Counted from the stretch's first letter, positions 42,416 to 55,208 are shown. The stretch: 64,000 nucleotides of DNA from Branchiostoma floridae (GCF_000003815.2 NC_049997.1:9975860-10039859), one strand, 5' to 3'. The notes: generated by a model not told the origin, from the letters alone. Program-made: numbers and translations.

Positions 42416-44293
42416 TGACAATGACAGGAAGCATTCTTTATGCATTTAATTTTGTTTTGAAACTGTTAAACAATGCATTAGATTTCATTAGATGTTTCAG
42501 ACTTGACTTTAACTATGTATATAAAACAGATATATAATGGAGGCATTTTTTATTGTTTTGTTTTCCTAGTTTTATTGACTGTTGCTGGAGATGCCTGGCA
42601 TTAGAAATAACTGACCTATGAATGAACTTCACTTCAAGAAAATGCATTTCCTTCAGTGGCTACTCATATTTTTCAGAAGTACAGAAGCTTGGGCATGGTT
42701 ACTTCTTTCATTTTTTTCTTTAATTCTTTAACATCACCACTTAGGGTTTATTAGTATCTAAGCCAATTTGATTGTACATGTAGGTGCAAGTCAGGAACAT
42801 AAACACAAAATTCATAAATTTCATGACAGGCCTAAGCTTCCCTTAAAAGTATAAATTCAATTATTGTAAATTGCACATGTACTGTAAGGGTAGGGTGCCC
42901 TAATAGGATAATCATTGGAGTCCATAAGAAAAGTACTGTACAATGAAAGTACAGTACTTTTAGTTACATGTTGTGTAAAAACCTTTATCCTATTATCAGT
43001 GCCAACCTGATGAAATTATTTTCGGAACTTCCAGTAACTATTTACTGAATTCTAAACTGTAGTAAATCAAATGATACTTTCAGTTGGTGGAAAAGTAGAT
43101 GACATGAACCGCCTTGTTTGCCATGCTGATAGCTGGTGTTTGGGTTATACAGACCAACCACTGGCGGCTTTATCTCATGATGCACCCCTCAGGGTAAAAC
43201 ATTGATCCTTTATTAGCATATAGCCAGGTGGCATTCACCAGTCATATTTTATGTTAGTTATGACACTGTAACACAATATTAGAAGTGTCCCGAGCCGGGT
43301 GCGTGGACACCTAGAAATTCATTAAACACTGGTGCTAAATGAATCTTATTTATTAGGTTTTTGATACCTACTGGACAGCTGTGTTTAATGAAGTTCTAAG
43401 TGCCCAATAGAAAATAATAATCAACCGTCACCAGATCAGATCAGATCACAGAACATTGATCAATCAGAACAACACCCTGTCCTCATCTGGAACTCTTTAC
43501 ATGCTCTAAAATCCTTGAGATTGGGACAAAGGCCTTTTTATCACAAGAGTGTGATATTATCACCTCCCCTCCCCTTTCTCACCTATCTTTAGAGAAGTCA
43601 TTATATAATCTCCTTTGCACCTACATGAAGGTGTTTAAAGCCAGCAACAACAATGCGTGTATTGATTTATAATGACAGGTAATTTAAGAGACTGAAGTGA
43701 ATGGTAGCTGCCTTATTCAGTGCCTCCACTGGTGTATAGAACAGGTCAGTATTTAACACTGCATAGAAGACTAAAGTTTACCCAAAGAGGTTTAACTACC
43801 TTGTAGATCACCAAGGAGTTTAGAATTCTCTGATCTCACTGACCTAACCTAGGTTTTACAGCAACCTTGGAATAGATATAATTTTTTACTATTTGCCTTT
43901 CAATTGGTAATCTTTTACTCTTGTCTTGGCTACCTTAGGTCTCTTGTTTAAGCAAGGTGTTTTTATCTTGGTTTCAGACAAAAAGTTCCTGATGATGGGT
44001 TTGAAGGCTGATACTGATAGCCAGAATAAAGCTACCATTCCAGAATGGCTATCAGTATCACATCAAAATATATACCACAGGCCTTCTACTCTTCAAAATC
44101 AACCAGGAAAGTTTGCCAACACGGAGGGTATTGATATGTAAAATTTGGGGTCCTGGAGTATCTTGCAAATACAAGCAATTTTTGTACTATAGAGCCAGGC
44201 GTTGAAAAGCAGAAAGGCCCACAAAATAACAACAAACTTTTTGATAACCAAACTTATTGATAACCTGGGCTTTATCTGGTCCAAAGAACCATT
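42416..44293. other. Non-coding stretch
   Basis: Nothing coding is seen. A short AGATCAGATCAGATCA run occurs near 43435-43448. The last few hundred bases may belong to the same retroelement relic as 44294-44620, since they lead into it, but no frame is recognisable. Confidence 0.4.
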
Positions 44294-44620
44294 ATCTTTT
44301 TGACTATTGATAAACTTGAAGCCCGCTATGAAGCTGTTTACCAGTATGATTCATTATAAGCCAGAAGGCCGACATAACCGCATTCCTCTGGAACAAAGAA
44401 TTTGCCAATACTGTAACTTGAATAAGATAGAGGATGAGTGTCACTTTATTGTTTACTGTACTTTATACAACAACAAAAGAAACGTCCTCTTTGAAAATAT
44501 ACAAGATATGTTCCCTATTTCCAATACTTGAATACCACGGAAAAAAATTCATATTTCTCATGCAATTAGATCAACCATACATTATTGATTCCATCTGTAC
44601 TTATATTTATAACTGTTGAG
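44294..44620 (+). pseudogene. Non-LTR retrotransposon (LINE) reverse transcriptase C-terminal remnant
   Basis: 44307-44531 encodes HNRIPLEQRICQYCNLNKIE followed by DECHFIVYCTLYNNKR. This is the Cys/His-containing block CxxC..EDExHFxxxC..Y...R typical of the tail of LINE reverse transcriptases. After a break, another frame (44530-44619) continues with KFIFLMQLDQPYIIDSICTY, which also fits the family's end. The frame change and the lack of the polymerase core mark it as a dead 5'-truncated copy. Confidence 0.7.
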
Positions 44621-45692
44621 AGGTGAGAAGAAGTTGAACTTGTAAATACTGGAATGTATTAGTATTTGTAGAGGTGACAAGATACCTTTTTTTTAATCAA
44701 AATTGTACATTATCACTAGCGCTACAATCTGTACTTAGCTTGTTTGAGCACAAATGTACAATCAAGGTCATTGATTCATTATATAGAAACAACAGGCAAA
44801 AGTTTGTTCCAGAGATTATTTGTAGTTTCCAAATCCTATTACATGGGCCTGTATATAAGGCACTCACTTTCCTCTTTTTGGTAATTATGCACATTGTTAT
44901 GCAGGTTCAAAGGAGGTCAGTTATTGTTAAGGCATGCTTCCCAATTAGCAAGTTGAATTAGCAAGTCCCACAGGGACTGTCCCAAAGCACTGGATGGAAA
45001 GATTCAGAACACCTCCCTGAGATCAAGGAGGTTGCTTCTTGCTGAGATATTTCTATACTGAACTGCTTTTGAGCCAGATTAGAACTAGAAGAACTTCAAA
45101 ATTGCAGAAACCTGAAAATTCACTTCTGGGATAGATTACAGGATTCGAATGGTTAAACCAGATCGGCAAATTAAGGAGTAATAAAAGCTCCTTGATCTCA
45201 CCAACTTGATCTGGCCCTCTTTCAACCTCCTTGATCTGGCTCAACACTTTTGTTTTGAACTGCCAACTAATGGAAATCTTAGAATTCAGAAAAATGGTAA
45301 ATTAGGTAGTGCTCTGCATTGCACTTTAGCCAACCTCTCACTTTACATAATATAATATAATATTATATACCATTGAAGCTTGGATCCAGGTTACATCCAG
45401 GTATGTGACGTCATACTTTGTGGCGTCACCCAGGAAAATAAAAGTTTTTAGATAATAATCTTATATTTAGGCCATGTTTCTGAATCAAAAATTTTTTTGA
45501 AACAGGATGTGTTTGAAGGCACTTGAAAGGCCATGAAAGAATGTAGCTTCTTACGGTTGCATAAGATTATAAGTATTGTCAGCCTGCAAGATCCGCTTGG
45601 AGATTCTGATCATGATAGACAAAGAAGCACAGTGCAAATGACACAGTAGGGTTCGGAGGACACCAACTGACTAGTCTAATTAGTCTGTTCTG
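44621..45692. other. Non-coding stretch
   Basis: AT-rich; includes an AATATAATATAATATTATAT palindromic run near 45345-45370 and the direct repeat GATCAAGGAGGTTG / CCTTGATCTSGC words at 45020-45240. No gene is visible. Confidence 0.4.
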
Positions 45693-45775
45693 TCAACTTT
45701 TAGCTTGAGTGGTAAATGTGTTGGGTTCATGAGCTGGCGGGCCCAGGTTAAAATCCTGGCAGCCAGGCACAAATT
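45693..45775 (+). pseudogene. tRNA-like SINE head
   Basis: A-box-like TAGCTTGAGTGGTAAATG, a loop TTCATGA (with CAT where an anticodon would be), and a B-box-like GGTTAAAATCC inside a CCAGG/CCTGG stem. Stem pairing is poor elsewhere. The hAT element at 45828 has inserted a few dozen bases downstream. Confidence 0.5.
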
Positions 45776-45827
45776 TTTCTCTTGTGTTTCAGAAGTGTAA
45801 GGTTGTGAAGGACGTTGCACTTCTGTG

Positions 45828-47050
45828 AGGGCCTGCATGCCTTTTTCCGTTAAGTGTTACGAGCCATTTTAATTTACCGTTAATCGTTACCGACCCACTC
45901 TAATTCACCGTTAAGCGTTATCGGTATATTCTTCGTGAAGCGTATTGGTCGTTTTAATTCCACGTTAATCGTTACTTGTTATCCCGAATTCACCGTTAAG
46001 CATTACCAAGAAATTCTTCGTATACCCACGAAGTCAAATGCCAGATAGAGCCCCTGAAAATGCAGGAAATGGTGTTTCAAAGGGTCCAGATTTCAAAATT
46101 TCTCCGAGCCTCCTGGCCGCTTCGGGTAAAAATATGTTGCGGAAGCGTCGCCCCTCCCCCTCCCAAAAAACCTTTTCACTCAAACAGATTTCAGTGTCCA
46201 ACTTAGCATAGTTTCCGGCAAAATTTTCTCATCGAATGCAGAAAATGAGGTTTCTCCAGACCTCCCTTGCAACGGCTTGTGGCTTTGGTGCTCACGACGA
46301 CCTGGCGAAAACATGTTTCAGGGGCGTTGGCCCAAAAAATTTTCTCTTTAATAAAATGTCATTTGATTTACCTTCGTTGGCCAGCAAAATTTGTCCTTCA
46401 AAATGCAGTAAATGGCGTTTCAAACGGTCCAGACTTTTAAATTTCCCCGGACTTGTCTGGCAATTTCTCGTGCCGTCCGAGCTTGAAATGGTAAAAATAT
46501 GTCGGAGGCCGGAGGTCAATTGCTACAACCATGTGTAATTTTGATGAAAATTTCATTATTCTGTCAGCAAAATTTGCCGGAAAATGCAGGAAATAGCATT
46601 TCAGAGGGCCATGATTTTAAAAAATTTCCCAGGGAGCATACCCCCTACCCCCATACGATGCGTTGCGCCTTCGGCGCTCCATGTGCTGAAAATTTTGTCA
46701 GCAATAGTCCCCCCCAGCCTACAAGAAACTTGCTGTTGCCGCCTCTGGTGGGAGCACTGACCCAGGGAAGCAAACGTCATAGACACAGCAGACATTGTCC
46801 CTGTCATTCCTCCGGGCTCTGGGCACCTTTTCCTTCTCACAATGCCATTAGTCTGATATTTTCAACCATCGAGGTAACCTAGTTTAGCGCCGTACAAAGA
46901 GGAACGAACGTCAATGTTTACTGTCATGCTTTGTAACCCCTCCTGAATTTACCGTTAAGCGTTACCGGACCTTCTGAATTTACCGTTAAGCATTACCGGG
47001 CCTCCTGAATTCACCGTTAAGCGTTACCAAGAACCCCCCATGCAGACCCT
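45828..47050. mobile_element. hAT-like non-autonomous DNA transposon, complete
   Basis: 1,223 bp. Terminal inverted repeats are AGGGCCTGCATG and CATGCAGACCCT. It is flanked by a perfect 8-bp target duplication CTTCTGTG (45820-45827 and 47051-47058). Several CCGTTAAGCGTTACC subterminal repeats occur at each end, as is usual for hAT. There is no full transposase, so it must be mobilised in trans. The copy at 1833-2648 is its relative. Confidence 0.9.
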
Positions 47051-47227
47051 CTTCTGTGTCAGTGGGAAAGGTCACATTACCATGCATCCCTTTTTCTGAA
47101 CTGAACTGGTTTTAGCCTTGGTACCAGTTTGCATCATAAGGCAAAATACAAACTGTTTAAAACTGTCTTGTTTTTTTTTGCATCACAGGGCTTGAAAGTC
47201 ATTTTTGCATGCACCTTAGGCTGAGTA

Positions 47228-47335
47228 GCCTGTGTTTACACAATCTAGCGCTGGCTGGGGTTAATGACCCCTCCTAGGGCAGCAGCAATACTATAGGGCC
47301 GGCCGCTAGGAGCGCGATTTTAGTCAGGCTAGTAG
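47228..47335. repeat. Dispersed repeat related to 55645-55755 and 63825-63920
   Basis: All three include a short CTGG or GGGCTG word, a 'GCCGGC/GGCGG' GC box and a terminal 'CGMGATTTWA(A)TCAGGCTA' end. This copy is the most diverged. Confidence 0.4.
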
Positions 47336-47407
47336 CCTCCTTCACCGGCCTCTCTGGGAAGCTTCGCGATTTTTAATCGGGAATATTGCGGGAAAGGAAT
47401 ATATGCC

Positions 47408-47564
47408 GGGAAAGGAATATACACCGGAAAGCTTGTACGGGCTAGACGAGTTCGGCTCCTTCACCGGCCTCTCTGGGAAGCTTGGCGATTTTTGGGGGGG
47501 GGGCCGAAAAAAAAGCCGAACTCGTCTAGCCCGTACAACCTTACCGGTGTATATTCCTTTCCCA
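47408..47564. mobile_element. MITE with GGGAAAGGAATATACACCGG termini
   Basis: GGGAAAGGAATATACACCGG against CCGGTGTATATTCCTTTCCC, followed inward by TTGTACGGGCTAGACGAGTT against AACTCGTCTAGCCCGTACAA. The centre holds a G run. A second outer half-copy of CACCGGCCTCTCTGGGAAGC lies at 47343. Confidence 0.85.
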
Positions 47565-47654
47565 GCATATTTTGTGTCCTTTGTTATTAACCAAGGAGCT
47601 TTATCTGTCACTCAAGAAAGGGTTCGATATCTGGTGTGGCAACCAGTGAAACAA

Positions 47655-47760
47655 CCAGAGGGGCGAGTAGAACAGAAAAAACAACATCCCAACTCCCAGG
47701 ATTCAAACCAGCAGCCGGATCACAAATCCAGTACGCTACCGCTGTCGCCACAAAAGCTCA
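47655..47760 (-). mobile_element. tRNA-derived SINE, copy 1
   Basis: On minus: A box TGGCGACAGCGGTAGCG, a good five-pair stem around TTTGTGA, B box GGTTTGAATCC, then a body ending TTCTACTCGCCCCTCTGG. The same tRNA-like head and CGCCCCTCTG tail occur at 62170-62295. Confidence 0.7.
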
Positions 47761-47765
47761 GAGCT

Positions 47766-49343
47766 CCTTAGCAAGGACGGTAGGAACTACTTGAACCCAC
47801 TGTTACACTAGTTGGGCAAAAGCAAACTTTTTTTGGGTCTTCATCCTGCACCAGGTTTTTTGGGAAGCAGTCATAGTCTGACTGTGCAACAGTGGTATCA
47901 AACGACCAAATGACCAACTTTGAAAGTAGCCCCCCCAACTAGAAGCAGTCCAGCTTTTATTTTCGAGCACTCGGGTCTGATTTTACCATGGTCATTACTG
48001 ACAGAAGGGGGTCTGATAGCGAGCAGTTGTTTAATGTAACGCAGCTTGAAGGGCAAATTGAGCAAGGCACAGCTGGATTGGAAATTAGGCACAGAGGTGC
48101 TGACTTCATTCCATGATGCCTATATTAAACCTCCTTGGTTTGAGCAGTCTATTTATTACCTTATTATAAGTGGAGTCCACAATTACCATCAAATTTTCAC
48201 AAAACTTCAAGAAAAATTATTCATAGTTTACCTTTAAATTGACAAAGACAACCTTGATTTACCCTTTAGGTTTAACCATTTCATATTTAAATAGATTAGT
48301 GTAAAAGTGAACTTAGGTTTCTGAAATTCTGTAATTCTTCAGTCTGTAATTTCTTGTAATAGTGTACCCCCAAGTTCCAGGATTCTTTCTGAAGGCCTTA
48401 GGTCCTCAGCACTACAGGTAGCCAGGATGTTTGGACCTGGGGAATAATTAGTCCTTTGATAATTGATAATTGGACACCAGCATCCTTTGCATATCTATAG
48501 AACAATAGCTGACCTTACTTTGAACCCGCATTACAATAGCGCATACTTACTTGAATTTTCAACAAGAGGAAGCAAGCCCCTGGCTTTCTTAGGCCCAATT
48601 TTAAACTTTATGAAATATTCTCTGGAACAAAAATTCAAGTGTTAATCTTATGATGGTCAAAATATGACCAACCAGATCAAACAAATCTCAAGTTGCTGAC
48701 CAAGGAGCTTTCATTCTTTGCCACGTTCAACTTGGTACTGCATTTACAAGATATCATTGCATGCATGGAAGGAGCATTCGAATAGAGCAGTTTTCATTTG
48801 ATGAAAACACCCATGTGTGAACAGCCGTAATGGCTCTGTCTGCACAACTGTTGAACATGTCATGGGCAACTTGGACCCCATTCAAATGAAAAAATACAAG
48901 TGAGTTAAATAAGGAATCCGATTAAAGCTTTCTGTTGGATTAAAAAAATGCGTTCACATTTAATCGGATTAAACTCAAACTTGCGACCACGACCACCCCG
49001 AGTCGGGCACACGTCGTGCTTCCAAAATGTTGCCAGACTACCTCATAATTTTGAAGGATTTAGTGACATTGATATTATATATGATAACTGTTGAGAAATT
49101 GGCTGGCTTTTGATGCGTCGACAGTCAACAAGAACATGGCGCTTGTGAGGTCATACAGGTTGAACTGGGGGTAGAAATGTTGCGCGGGGTGTGATTATAC
49201 TCTACATTTAACTACAAAATGTAAATGTATATGTTGAAAAAGTTGCATGAATAGGAGAAACTACTACTAAAACGTTTGTTGCATACTTTTTTGCCGGTGT
49301 GTAGCACTCCTATCTTAGTGTCATTGATTTAGATATGAATTAT
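47766..49343. other. Non-coding stretch
   Basis: No supported gene or named repeat apart from scattered short words. Confidence 0.4.
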
Positions 49344-49689
49344 AAGGCCATTCCTGCAGAAATTCCTGCAGGAAACATTCTTCCTGCAGGAATTTACCTT
49401 TCTCCTGCAGGAATTTCTGCAGGAATGCCTGCAGCATTCCTGCAGGAAAAACGCTTCCTGCAGGAATTCCTGCAGGAAAAACGCTTCCTGCAGGAATTCC
49501 TGCAGGAATTCCTGCAGGAAGAAAATTTTCAAAATGAATATTCATGAAAGTTATTATCATATTTCACAACTATGCATCATACTTGTCAATCATATGTAAA
49601 GACTTTGCACCAAGTGCTTTTATATTGAAAATATTAGCACATTTCAAAATGGGAAAAACGGAATTCCAATCTTAAGATGGAGCTTCTTT
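49344..49689 (-). repeat. 345-bp dispersed repeat with palindromic minisatellite, copy 2 (inverted)
   Basis: Reverse complement of 42071-42415, with only a few differences (for example GATGCATAG against GATGTACAG). The flanking sequences differ, so the ends AAGAAGCTCC and ATGGCCTT define the repeat. Confidence 0.9.
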
Positions 49690-52600
49690 TTTGTCTTTAC
49701 TTTTTACATCTTGCGCCATATTCCAATTATGAAATCAAGGTTCACACAAATCTTTTGGTTGCTGTGCAGTCGCTCAGTATTTGTTGTCTTGTTGAAAGGG
49801 GAGGTTTTTATGAGCAACTCCTAGGAGCACATCGGTATCTGTAATCTTGCTAAGCCCCTTATTAGCAGCCAAGGTCAACCTGAAAAAGTGTCCTTGATGA
49901 AACAGGTGTGTACCAGGTCTAGCCTGAAGGGGTCATTTAAGGTCAGGAAGTAAAAAGGAAGAACAGGTTTGGGGGAGTGATGTCTAATGAAGTGTAAAGA
50001 ACAAGTTGTTATTCTAATTGTTGTAAAACTCAAGAGGTCAACTACAGAAGATATTGTGAATAAAACAGAACCATGCCAGTATACATGTTGGTACAGATAC
50101 ACATTCCACCTCACACATTGTTTCTATATACATATATTTGTAGATGTCTTTAAACAGTTGCTGTACTTTCGTTGTGTTAAAATAACTTAAATTAGATAAA
50201 GATAACTTTTCTCTTGATCACATGTACAATTGCACAAATATACTTTTCATATCCTAAAAGTTTTTGTAAATTTGAAGTCTTCCGTTTCAAATTCTGGATC
50301 CCAGCAGCAGTATAATCAAACAACGGATAGTGAGTGAGGGAAACACTGGAATTAATCAGGTTTTCTTCCGATGCCCCCCAGAACTTCCATTTGCTTTTGG
50401 TAATACAAGTAGTGGAAGCCCACACGTGCTGAATGCCCACAGTTACCCACATAAGAGGGTCCGCTGTAGTACCAGGAAATGCCTACAGGTTGGGAAGTAG
50501 ACCTGGAAGTCTGAAGTGGTCACACGTGTGTCGGGGCAGCTTCTTACTGTGCCAGCTTCCAAGATGTGGTCGGGAAGTCACCACCTGCAAACTGAAGAAT
50601 TCTACTTTTGATGAATGTTTCAACAATTTTCATACAGCAAAGTTTTTTTTACTTGAGGAGCTTTGGAGATGAACTCTCTCTTTTTCAACCTGGGAGATCT
50701 TGTCTTGGAGTTTTCTTGTCATGTGACTTTTATGATACCGAATATCACTTGACAAGACACAGTCATGAACAGGCTTGTGAAACTCTATCATAACTTGTGA
50801 AATGCTTGCTTTTTGTTGTTTATCGCTGCCTCTTGTAAACTTTGATTTAAGAAAATTGCCTAAAACTACCACACAACCTGTCTGGGTTTTGTACATTTCA
50901 AATACAAGTAGTGCATTTGCTATGGATGTTGTAAAGCAGATCTAATATACTTATGAAGATGTTTAAAGAAAGAAAGGTTTCTTTTGAACAACCCTGATTC
51001 AAGATTGTTTCTTTTATCTTATTGTCATGGTTACAAAACATAATTGTAAATTGATGTTGCATGTATGTACTCTCTCAACTAAAAATGGATTCAAATGTCA
51101 TTGTGTTATCCTGTCAAAGATACTGTTCAAATTTCTTTCTTTGATCTCAGGACAGTTTAGATAGTCAGTCTGCTTGAAAAAACACACCTGAATGTCGGTT
51201 TAAGCGTTCAGTTTGTCATTACAGGCTTTTAAGGCTTCAAAAAGTCCGGGGATGTTTTGTTGTCGTTGTTGCTAGGATTTCATCCCAACAAAACAGGCTA
51301 AAACTATTTGTTCCTGACTTTTTGTCTCCAAGTAGTTGGTGAAGAATGCAAAACGTGTTGATCGCGGAAAAGCCGCCGGAAGCGAAGGGTTGATACGATA
51401 TCTGGGCAACAGAAACATTTGTGAAGTGATGACCTCGGGAGTCCATTATGTGACACAAATGTACTTCTAGTGGTGCGACAAACAACCCCCCAGTTTGCAA
51501 ACCAGACAGATATGTTTGACGAGTTGCCATGGCAACCATAAAAATGTCCAGGGAGACACCACCATCAGCAAGTATCTGATATTTTGGAGATAAGAAATTT
51601 TAAAAGATTTTTAAAAGTAATTTGATGAAAAGCTTCTTATGAGGGGTGAATACAGTCTGTTATTAGATATGTTAAGTTTGAAACAGAACCTATATTTTAT
51701 TTGGCAGGAATAATGTCAGATCAATTTTTTAAAACTTTTAATAAATATTCATGTCTGTGATTTAACAGAATACAAGAATATTCATTGGATATTAGGTTTG
51801 AGAAATCACTGTCAGTCTGAATTTTTTCACAAATGATTAATTTTGCATATTATTGTAGGCTGCTTTTTCTTCTTTGTTCCAGTTTGGAATTGCTATTTTG
51901 CTTCTCATGATCCTTGAAATTTCTTTTACAAACTATTGTTGAGGTGCTGTAAAGTATGTGCTGTAAAGTTGTTGCTAATTTTAGCATGCTTACATCAGAG
52001 GCCATTGAACCCTGAGCTAATGTCATTAACCTCTGAAAGTATGGACACAGGTTGGATGCCCTTACATGGTATTGTGTCAACTACTGTATAAGTGGAGTTT
52101 AAAGCCACACCAATTTCAGTGTCTTGGTTCTACGATTGAGAAGTTTTAAAAGTCTGCTAAATTGCAACATCTACATGACAATAGAATCAGGGACTGATGG
52201 AGGGTGGGCAAAGTCTAGTCTCGATCTACATGGCTCTAGATGTCATTGGAAAAGATTCGAAATTGGACAAATATGGCATAGAAGTTAGCCGATAAAAACT
52301 ACAGTTAACGACAAAGGGAAGCTGTGCTTTTGGACTGGTTAACTTCTCTGGTCTATTTGGCCAATTTCTTTTTCCAGTGACATGTGGAGCGTGGTAGAAG
52401 CTAGGTGAAGTCTTTACGTTGTTACACACACTTTCAATTGGTGAATATCGTCAGGTACAAGTGTGTTTCTCCTGACCCCTTTCTTGTCTCCTGCCATATT
52501 GTTAGATTTTACTGTACAAAGAACCATTTAGAACCAAGGAAATAGACTGTTGTGGCCTTACCTGTAATACCTAACCATTTGAGCTGCCATTACACATAGA

Positions 52601-53699
52601 AACAATATTGTGGACATATTCTTGGCCCCGTGCCAAGTTCCAGGGTTGTGACAGACCTTGTCTAGACCAATATTTGGCAGGGGGGCCTAATGCTTTTGGC
52701 CTTGATGAACTCTCAAGTGTTTTTCTAGCCAAGCACTAATGTAGTTTGACCTAACAGAATGGCGATCTTTACTGTTTGTAACCTTAATTTGTAAAACAAT
52801 CTTGCCAAGGTTTTGGGGCTAAGTACAGAAGCAGAGGGTCTGCCTGGTTGGATTGACTAGCCTAAATGCCCTCTTTTGACCTGGAAGTACTCAAGGGAAA
52901 TCGTAAACTGGACCTCTATGGCTGTTATATGACTGTTTATTGTTTCAGTGGGGTTGTATTACTATTTGTAGTTTGCTGGATGGAGGGAGTCAAACTTACT
53001 TTTCACTGCAGGTGTACTCAAGATTGATGTTAATTTCGACATGAAATCTATACTATGTTCATCCAGTAGAAAAATTGGAACAGAATCTTTAGAACATCAG
53101 AAACAACTCAAGTCATAAAATTTTGAAATATCAAAAATAATGTTAATCAAAGTTGAGGAATATGCACTGCAGAATAATTTTCTACATGTATATGAGTCAC
53201 TTTCTCCTGTCGGTTCCATTCTATTTTGGCCCCAAAATGTCACTGGCAATTTGAGAAATAGAACATAGAGCTTGACCTTGAAAGGGTTGTATGGAAATTG
53301 TACGCCAACTAGGTCACACACTGCTCATGACCAGTCATGCATGTTCTCAGACGTAAAGCCGCCCCATTAATAGACGCTATCCCTGACTAGACAAAATGTC
53401 GGGCCCATATCAAGCTCTGGCTATTTCGATCCGAAGATATTTTGGATGAATTGCTTCGATGCTGCGAGTTATTCTCAGGGTGTGTGGACCGTAGAATATG
53501 TTATTATTGCACAGACGTAAACAGCAGGAGGTAAAATGGTAGGCTGGAGCTTATCCAGAATTCTGTAAAAGAGTGTAAGGTGGTTGAAAAATGAGAAATT
53601 GGACCCCAGAATTGGGATAGATCTCTAAACGAGAGGTCAACACCCTGTTGAAAAGATACTTGTAATAGCGGGAAATTCAAACGTCATTATTCATACATG
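49690..53699. other. Non-coding stretch
   Basis: No convincing exon. 52101-52145 resembles the end of the GGCCACACCAATTT MITE. Everything else appears unique and AT-leaning. Confidence 0.4.
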
Positions 53700-53910
53700 T
53701 AATGCTAGTTCACCTTTATCCGTGGGGTAACCTATAACTGTTGCTTATAAAAGCAGAATATTTAGTGACAGAGGATTGTGGCTTCAACTTGCAATACTTT
53801 CAAAATATTTTGAAAACACTGTCTGTTTACTTGATATCCCTCAATATCCTGCTTTTATAAATGACAGATATAGGTTACTTAGCAGATAAAGGTGAACTAG
53901 CATTATATGT
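53700..53910. mobile_element. MITE, TTATCCG family (copy 5)
   Basis: TAATGCTAGTTCACCTTTAT at the left and ATAAAGGTGAACTAGCATTA at the right, a nearly perfect inverted pair. Inner arms GGGTAACCTATA / TATAGGTTACT and the TTGATATCCCT centre are shared with the other copies. Confidence 0.85.
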
Positions 53911-54456
53911 ATTGCAATCACAGAAGTTTTTGATTTTGTTCGGATATATTAAGGATATCAAATTCTGCCATGCTGTCTGGGCTTCGAACCCCCATCCCTA
54001 TGATCTAGAGGTTAGGTTACCAGCCTCTGCACCTCCACAGGAAGTCATCGGTCTCACCTGGTGTCGTATTGATTTCCTAGGCTGTTTACGGAGTGCACTG
54101 GACTGGACCGAATGATATTTGCCAAGGTTTTGTGGAACTCAGACCACACAAATGATTTTATGGATGATGACCTCTGCAAATGTCACATTTGAAGCAAGGA
54201 AGTGGGTCCCACTAGTCCTAGATGAAGAAAACTCTTTTCAGTTTAGAATGTACAGTTAAAATGTGTGGAAGAAAACCATGTTCCTGCTCAGCAAGGGACT
54301 GATAAAATCTGGTCAATGTGGGCAGGTGGTTACTATAGACAAGACCCTTTATAAAGGACCCTTAATGCTTGTGTCAATGGAGAAACTTATCTAGGGGACC
54401 ATCAAAGAGTGGTCAGGTGGCCAGGTGGTCCTTATGTGGAGGTGGTCACTTGTACG

Positions 54457-54634
54457 TACAGTAGAAGCCGCTTAATTTCACTGCCTATTTGTCTGTAAAC
54501 CTCATGCAATTATCCGGCTCGTGCAATAATGTGAAGTTATCCAGCTGGACTGCACTGGTTTGGGATTTGGGGGTTCCGTGCAGTTAACAGAAGTGTGCAT
54601 TAATCTGTTGTGCAATTAACTGGCTTCTACTGTA
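54457..54634. mobile_element. 178-bp MITE, TACAGTAGAAGCC family
   Basis: TACAGTAGAAGCCGCTTAAT at the left and CTGGCTTCTACTGTA at the right. The copy at 63427-63604 has the same length and high identity. Confidence 0.85.
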
Positions 54635-54996
54635 TTTGGCTGTATGTACCACAGGAACAAGTTGAACATGGAGAGAGGTCTTTGCAAGCCATACATGTGT
54701 CACTCAGTATAACCACATTCAAAATTGATTCATTACGACTGGAAAAGCTGAGTACATGTACGCCATCAAATATCACCAATCACATTCAGAAGAAGAAACA
54801 GTCAAATACTGAGAGATTCTGAGAGTGATTAAATGACATATTGAGTAGTCTTCTTGGCCAGTTTTTACTGTACCAATACCAGCATTGACATACATGTCTG
54901 TCCACCTTTGAATTCCCTTTTTTCCCCGAGCCCAAGCACAAGTCAATACACCTGTGAGGGTGATCTTTAGATTGCAGATAATGAGCTACCAGCCAA

Positions 54997-55208
54997 TACT
55001 GTAAATGCAGAAACTTTCGCGGTGGATTAATGTTCGCGGTTTTCGCGGGGGCCGCTTCACCGCGAACTTAAAACCACCGCGAACATTTTTCAATAACAGT
55101 AAGAGATTACAGTGCATGGTGCTACCGCGAAATTAAATCCACCGCGAAAAGTCAATTTTCCCGCTACCGCGAAATTAAATCTCCGCGAACTTAAATGCAT
55201 TTACAGTA
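54997..55208. mobile_element. MITE, TACTGTAAATGCA family (copy 2)
   Basis: TACTGTAAATGCAGAAACTT at the left, TAAATGCATTTACAGTA at the right, with many CCGCGAA/TTCGCGG words that pair across the element. Confidence 0.9.

Noticed and set aside
42200..42449. Open frames rich in FLQEFLQEF or IPAGIPAGS
   Set aside because: They come from the palindromic TTCCTGCAGGAA minisatellite, open in several frames on both strands, and recur at 49320-49560.
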